Shown: piece by piece, positions 18,442-28,166 of the stretch
How the letters are laid out: the number at the start of each line of letters is the position of its first letter
Numbering within the stretch: the first letter of the stretch is position 1
Assembly (NCBI GenBank): GCA_023460235.1
Contig: JAEWRE010000043.1
Coordinates: 69,675-133,674, forward strand
Direction of reading: 5' to 3'
DNA: 64,000 nucleotides
Source: Bacillota bacterium
Lineage (GTDB): Bacteria > Bacillota > Clostridia > TANB77 > CAG-465
The notes under the pieces: generated by a model
The model's input: only the letters and a program-made list of their open reading frames with translations
What the model was told of the DNA's origin: nothing
The model's database searches: none
Translations under genes and position numbers: made by a program

Positions 18442-19536
18442 CTACACATTAAATCTAAATACAATTATATCTCCATCTCTTACTACGTATTCTTTACCTT
18501 CAAGTCTAACAAGCCCTTTTTCTCTAGCTGCTGCAGTACTGCCATATTCAATTAAATCACTATATGATATAACTTCAGCTTTTATAAAGCCTCTTTCAAA
18601 GTCTGAGTGTATTTTTCCTGCTGCTTGAGGAGCCTTCGTTCCATTTTTTATTGTCCATGCTCTAACTTCTTGTTTTCCTGCTGTAAGATAAGATATTAAA
18701 CCTAATAATTTATAGCTCGCTTTTATTAGTTTATTTAAACCTGATTCATTTATACCATAATCATTCATTAAATTAATTTTATCTTCATCATCTAATTCGC
18801 TCAAGTCTTCTTCAAGCTTCGCACAAAGTGTAACAACTTCTGCATCCTCTTTTTTTGCATATTCTTTTACTTTTAATACATTTGCGTCATTTTCCATATT
18901 TTCAATTTGATCTTCTGATACGTTTGCAACATATATTGTTGGTTTAATTGTAAGTAAAAATACTTCTTTTAACATGTCTTTTTCTTCATCAGAAAGTTCC
19001 ATTGTTCTTACTGGTTTTTCAGATTCAAGATGATCTTTTACTTTAAGTAGAAGTTCATTTTCGACTTTTGCATTTTTATCTCCAGTTTTTAATAATTTTG
19101 AAACTCTATCTATTCTTTTTGCAACAGCTTCAATATCAGCTAGTATCAATTCTAGAGAAATCGTTTCAATATCATCTATTGGATCAATTCTTCCTTCAAC
19201 GTGAACAATTTTTTCGTCTTCAAAACATCTAACAATATGGGCTATTGCATCTGTTTCTCTAATATGAGATAAGAATTTATTTCCTAGTCCTTCACCTTTT
19301 GAAGCACCTCTAACTAAACCAGCTATATCAACAAATTCTATACTAGCAAATGTTGATTTATCTGTATCATACATTTTAGATAATACATTTATTCTTTCAT
19401 CAGGTACATTTACAATACCTATATTTGGTTCTATTGTACAAAATGGGTAATTAGCACTTTCTGCTCCTGCTTTTGTTATTGCATTGAATAAAGTACTCTT
19501 ACCAACATTTGGTAATCCTACGATTCCTATTTTCAA
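18442..19536 (-). CDS. ychF: Redox-regulated ATPase YchF (Obg-like)
   Basis: TRAFAC-class Obg-family P-loop protein that prefers ATP and binds ribosomes; implicated in translation and oxidative-stress control. Walker A is GLPNVGKST at residues 6-14; switch regions (SANYPFCTIEPN, DIAGLVRGAS) and the C-terminal TGS domain (LISYLTAGKQEVRAWTI... to GDIIVFRFNV) are all present. I place the start at a TTG (19536), preceded by AAAGGATG 8-9 bases upstream, giving 364 residues and the family's usual KIGIVG opening; an upstream ATG at 19557 adds seven residues and lacks a site. Confidence 0.95.
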   Translation of the reverse strand: MKIGIVGLPNVGKSTLFNAITKAGAESANYPFCTIEPNIGIVNVPDERINVLSKMYDTDKSTFASIEFVDIAGLVRGASKGEGLGNKFLSHIRETDAIAHIVRCFEDEKIVHVEGRIDPIDDIETISLELILADIEAVAKRIDRVSKLLKTGDKNAKVENELLLKVKDHLESEKPVRTMELSDEEKDMLKEVFLLTIKPTIYVANVSEDQIENMENDANVLKVKEYAKKEDAEVVTLCAKLEEDLSELDDEDKINLMNDYGINESGLNKLIKASYKLLGLISYLTAGKQEVRAWTIKNGTKAPQAAGKIHSDFERGFIKAEVISYSDLIEYGSTAAAREKGLVRLEGKEYVVRDGDIIVFRFNV

Positions 19537-19699
19537 ACTAAACACATCCTTTACCATAATATTATATCAGACGAAATTAATATGTCAAGAAATTTTATCT
19601 ATTACCAGAAAACTAGAATAAAATATTGTAACAGTTTTACTTGTATGGTATAATTACTTTACTATATTAGTATAGTTAGTTAGGGAGATGTGATAGAAT

Positions 19700-21301
19700 T
19701 TGGCAATTAAGAAACAGACCTTTATGAAGGGTGTCTTGATTATAATGTTATCTCAAGTACTTATAAAATTACTTGGATTTATATATAGAATTGTGCTTAC
19801 GAATTTTAAGCAATTTGGTGATATAGGAAATAGTTACTATGGTTCAGGATACACTGTATATACATTAATTCTTGCACTTGCAACTATGGGTATACCAAAT
19901 ACAATATCTAAACTTGTATCAGAAAAAATTGCTATTGGAGATAGGCGAGGTGCACACAAAATATTTAGAACTGCACTAGGACTATTTACAATTATCGGAG
20001 TGGGATTTTCAGTATTGCTATTTGCTTCATCTGGGTTCCTAGCTAATAACGTACTTGGAAATCCAGGAGTAAAATATACATTAATGGCACTTTCCCCAGC
20101 AATAATCTTTGTTGCTATGTCTGCAGTATTTAGAGGATATTTTGTTGGAATGCAAAATATGATGGAGTATAGTAAGGCACAAATACTAGAACAAATAGTA
20201 AATAGCATATTTTCAATAGTGTTCGTTGTAATGTTATTTGGATCTACACCAGAAATAATGGCTGCAGGTTCAACACTTGCTACTACTGTATCAACATCAA
20301 TGGCATTTTTCTACTTATTGAGATATTATAATAAAAATAAAAAAGATATATGGAAAGATATAAAAGAATCAAAGAAGTTTTCATTAGAATCTAGAAGTAA
20401 AATTGTTAAAAAATTAATATCATATGTTATTCCAATATCTTTTGGAAGTATAGTTGTTGCACTTTCTGGTGTAATCGATACTGTAACTGTTATTAATGGA
20501 CTTCAAAAGTTTGGACTTGGAATTAAGGAAGCAAATGAACAATTTGGAATATTAGTTGGAAAAGTTGAAATATTAAATGCTGTTCCTTTATCAATAAATG
20601 TTGCGTTTTCAGTAGCATTGGTACCATTTATTTCTGCTGCTATAGCAAAAAATAGAAAAGATGATGCATTGAATAAAATAAATTTTTCTATTAAAATATC
20701 TTCTATGATAGCGCTACCTTGTACAGCAGGACTATTTTTACTTGCTCCACAAATATTTGGACTTATATTCCCAAATGCAAGTGGAGGAGCGTATTTACTA
20801 CAAATTCAATGCTTTATGATAATATTCTCTGTAATTACTCAAACTTTAAATGGTGCACTTCAAGGTATTGGAAAACTCTACGTACCTGGTGCTTGCTTAT
20901 GTATTGGGGCAATAGCAAAATATGTTCTAAATGTTACATTAATACCGAAATTTGGAATAGTGGTTCCTGCGTATACAACTATAGTATATAACGGTATAGC
21001 ATGTGTACTATGTTTTATAATATTATTTAGGACATTAAAAGAAAAACCAAATATTTATAGCATAATTATAAAACCATTATTTGCGACTTTAGCTATGTCA
21101 TTAAACATAATTTTACTAGAAAAAATACTAAGTTACATAAATATATCACAGTCTATAGAAACTGTTGCAATTATTGTAATCTCAGTTATAGTATATATAC
21201 TATCAATACTGGTGTTTAAAGTTATGAGCAATGAAGAGATTTCTCAACTACCTTATGGTAACAAGATATGTCAAGCCTTAGGAAAAACGAAAAAAATATG
21301 A
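19700..21301 (+). CDS. MurJ/YtgP/SpoVB-type lipid II or polysaccharide flippase
   Basis: A 533-residue protein with about 14 helices in the MOP (mouse virulence factor/polysaccharide) superfamily. The opening MKGVLIIMLSQVLIKLLGFIYR, the GSGYTVYTLILALATMGIPNTISK loop and GYFVGMQNM near residue 150 are typical of Firmicutes YtgP/SpoVB proteins, which flip lipid II or related lipid-linked precursors during wall synthesis. Start is a TTG with GGGAG 12 bases upstream, an unusually long spacing. It is followed by the independent hup promoter. Confidence 0.85.
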   Translation: MAIKKQTFMKGVLIIMLSQVLIKLLGFIYRIVLTNFKQFGDIGNSYYGSGYTVYTLILALATMGIPNTISKLVSEKIAIGDRRGAHKIFRTALGLFTIIGVGFSVLLFASSGFLANNVLGNPGVKYTLMALSPAIIFVAMSAVFRGYFVGMQNMMEYSKAQILEQIVNSIFSIVFVVMLFGSTPEIMAAGSTLATTVSTSMAFFYLLRYYNKNKKDIWKDIKESKKFSLESRSKIVKKLISYVIPISFGSIVVALSGVIDTVTVINGLQKFGLGIKEANEQFGILVGKVEILNAVPLSINVAFSVALVPFISAAIAKNRKDDALNKINFSIKISSMIALPCTAGLFLLAPQIFGLIFPNASGGAYLLQIQCFMIIFSVITQTLNGALQGIGKLYVPGACLCIGAIAKYVLNVTLIPKFGIVVPAYTTIVYNGIACVLCFIILFRTLKEKPNIYSIIIKPLFATLAMSLNIILLEKILSYINISQSIETVAIIVISVIVYILSILVFKVMSNEEISQLPYGNKICQALGKTKKI

Positions 21302-21320
21302 GAAAATGTAAATAAAACTG

Positions 21321-21349
21321 TTGACAATGTTAATCTTTTGTAGTATATT
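21321..21349 (+). promoter_or_regulatory. Promoter of hup
   Basis: TTGACA (21321-21326), 17 bases, TATATT (21344-21349). The 46-base leader contains a TGTAA...TTACA inverted repeat. Confidence 0.8.
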
Positions 21350-21395
21350 CTTAGTGTAATCACAGTACGGAGGGTTACATTAGGAGGGATTTATA

Positions 21396-21674
21396 ATGAA
21401 TAAAGCTGAATTAATAGCTAAAATTGCTGAAGAAAGCAAATTAACAAAAAAAGCTGCAGAAACTGCACTAGATGCTTTCGTAACAAGTGTTGAAACTGCA
21501 CTTAAAGATGGTGAAAAAGTTCAATTAGTTGGATTCGGAACTTTCGAAGTTAGAGAAAGAGCTGCTAGAAAAGGAAGAAACCCACAAACTAAAGCTGAAA
21601 TAAAAATACCAGCTTCTAAAGCACCAGTTTTCAAAGCAGGAAAAGCTTTAAAAGATTTAGTAAACAAAAAATAG
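21396..21674 (+). CDS. hup: DNA-binding protein HU
   Basis: Nucleoid protein of 92 residues that binds and bends DNA as a dimer. The family signature [20 protein letters not shown] (residues ~46-65) includes the beta-arm RNPQT tip with the DNA-intercalating proline. AGGAGG precedes the start. Codon use is biased to A-ending codons, as expected for a highly expressed gene. Own promoter and terminator. Confidence 0.97.
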   Translation: MNKAELIAKIAEESKLTKKAAETALDAFVTSVETALKDGEKVQLVGFGTFEVRERAARKGRNPQTKAEIKIPASKAPVFKAGKALKDLVNKK

Positions 21675-21692
21675 TTTATTATAATTCTATAT

Positions 21693-21720
21693 AATCAGAG
21701 AGAAGTCTCTGATTTTTTTT
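21693..21720 (+). terminator. Terminator of hup
   Basis: AATCAGAGA/TCTCTGATT hairpin and a run of eight T residues. Confidence 0.92.
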
Positions 21721-21829
21721 GTCTATTAGAATGATATGAATTTGATATATTTGTAAAAAATATATTGAAAAATGTTAAAATATAATATATTATATAATAA
21801 ATATGTATTTATATTTAGGGATGTGTCAT

Positions 21830-24526
21830 ATGGGACAAATAAATTTTAAAAAAGGGATATCTTTAATCACTTTAATAATTACGATAATAATAGTTGTTAT
21901 ATTAGCAGGAACTATTATTTTTCTTTTCAGTAATAATAATCCTATTACTGCAGCTAAACAGGCTTCATTTAAGCAAACCGTTAAAGGTTATCAAGATGAA
22001 TTATCATTATTTATGATGAATAAAACACTAAAGCAAAATGGTGAGATTGATTTATCACAAGAAAACTATAGTGGAATGGTTGGAAATAATTCAATATATG
22101 TTCCAATTACATCAATGAAAGAAAAAGATGTACAGAATTTTATAGTAAAAGATGGCAAACTCCTTTATTCAGGAATTGATGAAAATGAATTAAAATGGGC
22201 TATGGAGATTGGTTTAGAAGTTGATATAAAAACAGGGGAATTTGCTAAAGAGGCATATTATTATGATTCTTTAGAAGGTAATACTGTTAGTAATAATAAA
22301 AGTAAAGGTATGTCTCCAATTAGTGGAACTTTTATATTGCCATATACATATACAAATTGGACAGACAGTCAGTGGGAAGATGAAATAGCAGATTGGAAAA
22401 AACTAGGGATCGAATATTTAATTATAGGTGATACTGCACAAAAGGATTCTGGTGTGTGGAAGAGTTATTATCCATCAAACATAGCAAGTAGTATGTATTA
22501 TGACGCTTTAACACCCCTTTTTGAAAGATGTAAGAGTAATAATATAAAAATATTTCTTGGAATGGGCATGGATTCTATTTGGTGGAACTTAAATCTTTCA
22601 AATGAACAAGATGGAACAAAATTTTTAAATCTATGTAATGAAATATCACCATTTATTGGGGAAATATATAATAAATATTATAATAATTATAGTGACGTGT
22701 TCTATGGATTTTATTTTGTACCAGAAATGTCAAATCCGAGTTATTTAGATGTAAATGAAAGTAGAAGTATAGCCGTTAATAGTTTATCTAACGGAATAAA
22801 TGTATTAATAAATAAAATCAATGAACTAAATCCTAATTTAAAATTTATAATGTCTCAATATTTAAATATAAAGGATGATAGTACCTGGACAACAAAATCC
22901 ACTGAAAATATTCAAGCTTTTTGGACTGAATTAATAAATGCAACTAACTTTAGAAGTGGTGATATATTGTGCCCACAAGATAGCATTGGTGCAAAAGGTA
23001 TGACACTAGATAAGTTACTTGAGTATACACTTGCATATAAAAGGGCAATATATTCATCTAATAAAAAAGATATTAAGTTATGGAGTAATGTTGAACTATT
23101 TGCTTCTCCAGATTCAGAACAATATTCTAATAAACCAGATGGCGTTGAGTATACAGGAATGGCAACTATTGATAGAATTATAAACCAAATTAATATTGTT
23201 TCTCCATGCGTTGAAAGAATTGTATTATTTAGTTATTCTAATTACCTTAGCAGATTAAATTCAGTTGAAGGTTTCCTAAATACTTATACCGATTATTTAA
23301 AATATAAAAAATTAGATAGTGAAAAACCAAAGGCTCCAAATAAAGTGAAAACTAGTCTAATAAATATATCTGGAAATAATTACTTGCAAGTTTCATATTC
23401 TGGTATGTATGATAATTATGGTATATCAAGAGTAAACATTTATAAAAATGGAAAATTTTATACATATAGAGTTTCAAGTAGATCTGATGAAAATAAAGAA
23501 GATTTTCCACTTGCCCCACAGAGTTTCTTTGATAAAAATTTTAATTTATCATCAGATATAGCAACATATGATATTGAAGTTATAGATTGTGCTGGAAATG
23601 TATCTGATAAATTCACATTTACATTAGATAGTAGTAAACTTCCTAATAATACTGAATTAGATATGGCATATTATGGACCAAATATAACTCAAGCACCAGC
23701 AGGGGGGACTTTATATAAAGATAAAAATGGTAATGTTGCACCTGTTCCAAAAGGATTTACAGTTTCAACTTTAGATACAGAAAACACAGTTGAAAATGGT
23801 CTTGTTATTAAAGATTCAAATGGGAATGAATTTGTATGGATACCAGTAATATATGGCAAATATAAAAATTACTATAGAGATTCTAATAGAAAAACATTAG
23901 ATTCTACATTACCTGAAAGTATAACATCAGAAACATATCAAATAAGCAAATACAATGGATTTTATATAGGTAGATATGAATCCTCTTATGATTACAATAA
24001 TGGAGTTCCAAGAGTGGCTGTTAAAAAGAGTTTAAATGCAACTACAACAGCAGGTATGTTTATATCTAGGGAAGAATATAATGGATATTTATGGAATTAT
24101 GTATTATCTGATGAAGCAAAGAAATATTCTGAAGAAATGTCTGATAGCTATCACTATGATTCAACAATAAAGACTGGTTTACAAACTGGTAGACAATGGG
24201 ATGCTATATTAAAATGGATAGGCGATTCAAATATATCAAATGCAAATTCATTTGGTAATTATAAAACATCTAAATGGCCAGCTAATCTTGGAAATTATGA
24301 ATCTGGAGTTTTAAAAGCTTCTGGTTCTAATGATAATTGGAAAATAAAGAATATATATGATTTTGCAGGTAATCTTTCAGAATGGACAAATGAAACTTAT
24401 AATTCTGAATATGTTATTCATGATACTGCATTTGATAATGCTAATGCTGTTTTAACTTTCTATTGGCCTAACTCAACTTACTATTACTCAAATATTGGAT
24501 TTAGAGTAGTACTATATTTAAAATAA
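21830..24526 (+). CDS. Surface protein: prepilin-like N-terminus, DUF4434-like domain, FGE/sulfatase-modifying-like C-terminus
   Basis: An 899-residue modular protein. Residues 1-40 carry a type IV prepilin-like signal (FKKGISLITLIITIIIVVILAGTIIFLF) without the usual E5. Residues ~165-500 resemble DUF4434, a TIM-barrel glycosidase-like domain (SGTFILPYTYTNWTDSQW, then EDEIADWKKLGIEYLIIG). A short beta-rich module (~505-620, ISGNNYLQVSYSGMYDNYGISRVNIY) follows. Residues ~640-899 look like a formylglycine-generating-enzyme/SUMF1-type domain (NEFVWIPV, YDFAGNLSEWTNETYN, NIGFRVV), a fold often used for ligand binding without the catalytic cysteines, which I do not see. ATG 21830 is chosen for GGGATG upstream; ATGs at 21803 and 21821 are alternatives. 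Same N-terminal type as the proteins at 24605 and 61653. Confidence 0.75.
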   Translation: MGQINFKKGISLITLIITIIIVVILAGTIIFLFSNNNPITAAKQASFKQTVKGYQDELSLFMMNKTLKQNGEIDLSQENYSGMVGNNSIYVPITSMKEKDVQNFIVKDGKLLYSGIDENELKWAMEIGLEVDIKTGEFAKEAYYYDSLEGNTVSNNKSKGMSPISGTFILPYTYTNWTDSQWEDEIADWKKLGIEYLIIGDTAQKDSGVWKSYYPSNIASSMYYDALTPLFERCKSNNIKIFLGMGMDSIWWNLNLSNEQDGTKFLNLCNEISPFIGEIYNKYYNNYSDVFYGFYFVPEMSNPSYLDVNESRSIAVNSLSNGINVLINKINELNPNLKFIMSQYLNIKDDSTWTTKSTENIQAFWTELINATNFRSGDILCPQDSIGAKGMTLDKLLEYTLAYKRAIYSSNKKDIKLWSNVELFASPDSEQYSNKPDGVEYTGMATIDRIINQINIVSPCVERIVLFSYSNYLSRLNSVEGFLNTYTDYLKYKKLDSEKPKAPNKVKTSLINISGNNYLQVSYSGMYDNYGISRVNIYKNGKFYTYRVSSRSDENKEDFPLAPQSFFDKNFNLSSDIATYDIEVIDCAGNVSDKFTFTLDSSKLPNNTELDMAYYGPNITQAPAGGTLYKDKNGNVAPVPKGFTVSTLDTENTVENGLVIKDSNGNEFVWIPVIYGKYKNYYRDSNRKTLDSTLPESITSETYQISKYNGFYIGRYESSYDYNNGVPRVAVKKSLNATTTAGMFISREEYNGYLWNYVLSDEAKKYSEEMSDSYHYDSTIKTGLQTGRQWDAILKWIGDSNISNANSFGNYKTSKWPANLGNYESGVLKASGSNDNWKIKNIYDFAGNLSEWTNETYNSEYVIHDTAFDNANAVLTFYWPNSTYYYSNIGFRVVLYLK

Positions 24527-24560
24527 AATTACTATATTTAATACATTATTTATATAGAAA

Positions 24561-24589
24561 AATGGAAGTGATTTTTAATCACTTCCATT
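24561..24589. terminator. Bidirectional terminator between convergent surface-protein genes
   Basis: Perfect 13-base arms AATGGAAGTGATT/AATCACTTCCATT with T-rich flanks on both strands. Confidence 0.88.
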
Positions 24590-24604
24590 CTCATTTTATA
24601 ATAG

Positions 24605-27118
24605 CTATTTTTCTAATTCAAAACATCTTACAAATTTACTAGTAGATATATTATCGCCATTTCCTAATTGTCCATATTCATTTCTACCAGCACCATAAAC
24701 ACTACCAAATGAACTAGCAAATATAGTAAATCCATTGCCTAATGTAACCTTTTCTATCTTTTCTTTTAATGCCAATTTTTGAGGAGTAGGGTATACACCT
24801 CCAATATCATATCCGTCACCGAATTGTCCATATTCATTATATCCCCATGCATATACTTCACCGTTTTCAAGTAATGCAATTGTATAATTGTTATAACTTT
24901 TTATAGATTTAACTTTATTGTTTCCAAAACATGTTAATTTTTCAAAATCATAATTTTTATAGCCAAAGCCTGTAGTATTAGGACTATCACCAGTAGAATA
25001 TAAGTCACCATCATTAGTTAAGATGTATGTTGATTTTGAGTAACTTTCTTGTGACCAATAAGAAGTATAATTTATATCTTTTATATCATTTATTATTTTA
25101 CTTAATGTATCATTTATTGGTAATTTACGAGGATATTTAGTAACTTTATCTTGAGTAGAGGTAATATTTATATCTCCAACTATCCCTCCTGGAAAATATA
25201 ATTTTGAATCTCTACCAGCCCAATAAAATTCATTATCATCTGTAACAAATATTAAAAGATCATTGTCATTGGTAACAAATATATCTTTTATGTTATTAAA
25301 TGGAGTAATACCATCTTTTGTAACTTTTACATATTCTTCTTTTCTTGATAAATCACCCCAACAGCCTGTGTATGTATCACCTTTTACGTATAATTCTCCA
25401 GTATTTAAAAGTACATATTTTGCTGAAGGAGAAGATAATATCTTCTTTGCATTTGTGAGTTGAGGATTTTTATATGTCAGACTTTCCCATGTGTTAGTAT
25501 CTCTATCGACTATGCTTATATAGTTTTCCATTCCCTGTACAAATATAGCATTATTAAATACTTCTTTTAATGTTATTCTAACTCTTTTTCCTATTCTTGT
25601 TATATCAGGATAATCACTCATATAATAAATACCATTACTTTTAAATACTCTCATTAATGGAGAATTTACTTTTTCGCTAACATTTGTAATTGATTGATTA
25701 TATGGTGTTAAAGTTAAGTTACCTGATTCAGCATTATAATTCTTAATATACATTTTACCATTAGAATACATAAGTCCACTATTGTCTATAACAATATTTG
25801 AATCATTTATTCCTTCAATTGCTTTAGGAGGTACATCATAAATTCTATTATTATTTAAATCATATCTATATAAACCATTGACATAGATTTTTCCATCATT
25901 AGTTTTGTATAATATATTTGAATTATATGTTTCTTCATAAGTCATATCTATAACATTAGAAGCAATTTTTATAAATGTACTATACTTTTCATCACCATTA
26001 ATTGCAATAGCACCATAACCATTATATCCACATCCGTATAAATCACCGCTATTAGTTAAGATATAACTGGTAAATGCACCACTTACAATTTTCTTAGCAT
26101 TTTTATATGAATCAAGCTTTATAAAACTATTAGAATTGTTATAATTTCCATTTGCAAGTACACCATTATGATTTTCTCCACAGCCATATACTGTTCCATC
26201 AGTATATTCTACTAGCGTATATCCTTCACCTAAACTTGGATATATTTCTTTAATTCTACTTCCATCAATTTGTGTAATGTTTATATATCCTTTGTATGTG
26301 TTAGTATTTCCTTGCCCAAGAGTTCCTCTAACATTTGATCCACAAGCCCAAACTCTATTTTCTGTATCTAAAATCCAAGTATTTTCCAAACCTGCCCAAA
26401 CATTTTTTACTTTAATTTGTTGATCATTTATTTTTATATTTTCATTAATTTTTGTTGGTGAGGTTACATTATTTGAATAACCTTGTCCTAATTTGTTATT
26501 TACATTTTCTCCCCAAGCCCATAGATCATTATTTTCATCAATTATATATGCTGTTCCTGTAGAAAAATAAGTCTTTTTTACATTTTGTGGGTTAGTTATT
26601 TGCTCTGGATATATAAATTCTTTTAATCCACCATATTCCATTGCTTCATCAGAAGTTTGACCTGTTATATCATTTATCTGTCCTAATACTTTTAATGTCC
26701 CATAACCATATAACTTAAAGGTATTGTTGTTTAAAGCTATGTATTCAGCATTTAATACACTACCAAGAGGTATAATACTATATTCAATTACACCTTTATA
26801 TTTTACACCTTTAATATGATATACGTCATAACTATTACCACCAACATAAATATATAGGTCGTCGTTATAAATCTTGGCAGATTTTATTAAGTTATTATCT
26901 AATTTATAAAATTTGGTATAATCTATGTCATCCAAATCAGGTATATTAGTATTATCTTTTGTTTCATATGACTTTCTCATCAAAATATATTTAAATTCAT
27001 TAGAGAAACTTTGTTTTAAATTACTATCTAAACTTTCCATCGTTATATATTTATTATCTTCATCTTTTTGAATAGGATATAACTCTAATTCATCATTGTA
27101 ATTTATATATTTAGTCAT
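24605..27118 (-). CDS. RCC1-repeat (beta-propeller) surface protein
   Basis: An 837-residue reading frame made largely of RCC1-type repeats (NDLWAWGENVNNKLGQG, NRVWACGSNVRGTLGQG, GEVYAWGYNEYGQFGDG, GSVYGAGRNEYGQLGNG and others), expected to form beta-propellers that bind proteins or ligands outside the cell. The frame stays open upstream of the ATG at 27118 as far as 27286 and encodes GGISLIVLLITIIVIIILAGAII, the same prepilin-like segment as its neighbours, so the true gene almost certainly began near 27308; see the separate entry on the frameshift. As it stands, translation from 27118 would give a protein without an export signal. Length and integrity of the repeats argue that the coding region is not long decayed. 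Confidence 0.85.
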   Translation of the reverse strand: MTKYINYNDELELYPIQKDEDNKYITMESLDSNLKQSFSNEFKYILMRKSYETKDNTNIPDLDDIDYTKFYKLDNNLIKSAKIYNDDLYIYVGGNSYDVYHIKGVKYKGVIEYSIIPLGSVLNAEYIALNNNTFKLYGYGTLKVLGQINDITGQTSDEAMEYGGLKEFIYPEQITNPQNVKKTYFSTGTAYIIDENNDLWAWGENVNNKLGQGYSNNVTSPTKINENIKINDQQIKVKNVWAGLENTWILDTENRVWACGSNVRGTLGQGNTNTYKGYINITQIDGSRIKEIYPSLGEGYTLVEYTDGTVYGCGENHNGVLANGNYNNSNSFIKLDSYKNAKKIVSGAFTSYILTNSGDLYGCGYNGYGAIAINGDEKYSTFIKIASNVIDMTYEETYNSNILYKTNDGKIYVNGLYRYDLNNNRIYDVPPKAIEGINDSNIVIDNSGLMYSNGKMYIKNYNAESGNLTLTPYNQSITNVSEKVNSPLMRVFKSNGIYYMSDYPDITRIGKRVRITLKEVFNNAIFVQGMENYISIVDRDTNTWESLTYKNPQLTNAKKILSSPSAKYVLLNTGELYVKGDTYTGCWGDLSRKEEYVKVTKDGITPFNNIKDIFVTNDNDLLIFVTDDNEFYWAGRDSKLYFPGGIVGDINITSTQDKVTKYPRKLPINDTLSKIINDIKDINYTSYWSQESYSKSTYILTNDGDLYSTGDSPNTTGFGYKNYDFEKLTCFGNNKVKSIKSYNNYTIALLENGEVYAWGYNEYGQFGDGYDIGGVYPTPQKLALKEKIEKVTLGNGFTIFASSFGSVYGAGRNEYGQLGNGDNISTSKFVRCFELEK

Positions 27119-27308
27119 TCTATAGAGTTCAATTTCATCCTTTATATTAGATATATTATTTAAGATTTTTGCATCTTCTGCAGATGCGAAAACATTATTA
27201 CTACTAAAATTTAATATTATTGCTCCTGCTAAAATAATAATGACAATTATAGTAATTAATAATACAATTAAAGAAATTCCGCCCGTTTAACTTACTTATT
27301 TTTTTCAT
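27119..27308 (-). pseudogene. Frameshifted prepilin-like N-terminus of the RCC1 gene
   Basis: On the minus strand an ATG at 27308, with GAGGTT upstream, encodes MKKISKLNG; the next codons of that frame run into nonsense, while the +1 frame from 27283 continues as GISLIVLLITIIVIIILAGAII... and joins the RCC1 frame without a stop. Removing one G from the GGG at 27282-27284 (minus-strand reading) restores a single frame of about 900 residues. The upstream part of the +1 frame has a TAA at 27287-27289, so no other start serves it. Confidence 0.8.
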
Positions 27309-27314
27309 TTTCAT

Positions 27315-27732
27315 CAACCTCACTTATATAAAAATTAAAAAACTTTTTATAATTGTATCATATACGATAAATTAAAACAATAATTTACAAAATATTGTTT
27401 TAAAATTGCATAAAATAAAAAATAAGTAGAATTTTGAGTTTTAAGAGATATAATTGATACAGAATAATTATTAATGAATTTGATAAATACTAAGAAAATA
27501 ATTTGATTATTGTATATAATAAAATAAGGTATGTATAGGGTATTTATTATGATATAACATACTTTATTTTTAATTAAGTATTAATTAAGATACCAATATT
27601 TTTGTTACAAGAATCTTAAGAAACTATTGTAAAAGATATAAATATATAGTATAATGTACACGTATTAAGAAGGTGCATGGTCTTAAATCTAAAAAATATA
27701 ATACTTTAACCAAACCATAATACAATTAATAT
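27315..27732. promoter_or_regulatory. Divergent intergenic region with operator-like palindrome and tRNA-Leu promoter
   Basis: No gene seen. AAAACAATA (27374-27382) and its complement (27393-27401) form a palindrome overlapping the -35 area of a minus-strand promoter (TTGTTT, 17 bases, TACAAT) that would serve the RCC1 gene. On the plus strand TTGTAA (27627-27632), 17 bases, TATAAT (27650-27655) is the likely tRNA-Leu promoter. Confidence 0.55.
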
Positions 27733-27819
27733 GCCGAAATGGTGGAATTGGCAGACGCGCTAGACTCAAAATCTAGTGGTAGCAATACCGTGTGGGTTCG
27801 AGTCCCACTTTCGGCACCA
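27733..27819 (+). tRNA. tRNA-Leu (CAA)
   Basis: Class II tRNA: acceptor GCCGAAA/TTTCGGC, anticodon loop CTCAAAA (CAA), long variable arm TGGTAGCAATACCG, T arm GTGGG-TTCGAGT-CCCAC, encoded CCA. Confidence 0.95.
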
Positions 27820-28166
27820 TAAAGAATTAAGAAAATGAAAATGTTATTTTTCATTTTCTTTTTTGTCATTATAAAAAATATTTATTCTTAAATTATATTA
27901 TTTCTATAAATCCGAAAGTATATTATTTAATGTAATGAAACAATATACTTCATTGCATTTATTTTATTTTAAAAGTATCATAAATTATTTTATAGCTAAT
28001 ATACTAATAAAAAAGTTTGATAGAGATTAATGATAAGTTTCTATTCTTACTTATTTTCTGGGTTATTTATTAAAGTCTCTTTTATTTATAATAAAAAAAT
28101 ACATATAAAACAGTAGAGGTAATTATATATAATAGGGAATGATACTTTAAAAGGAGGTATTTGATT
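27820..28166 (+). terminator. tRNA-Leu terminator and otherwise featureless 347-bp gap
   Basis: GAAAATGAAAA and its complement form a hairpin with TTTTTT at about 27832-27865. In the rest of the gap I see only an AAAGGAGGT ribosome site at 28150-28158; no S-box, T-box or other known riboswitch consensus could be recognised before the sulfur-amino-acid genes. Confidence 0.6.

Noticed and set aside
24605..27118. Reading the RCC1 frame as complete from the ATG at 27118
   Set aside because: The frame is open upstream and encodes a clear prepilin-like helix; a start at 27118 would drop the export signal and no ribosome site precedes it.
27282..27296. Classic -1 slippery site (GTTAAAC) as an explanation of the RCC1 shift
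   Set aside because: A -1 slip leads into CGG GCG GAA TTT CTT and a stop; the needed shift is +1.
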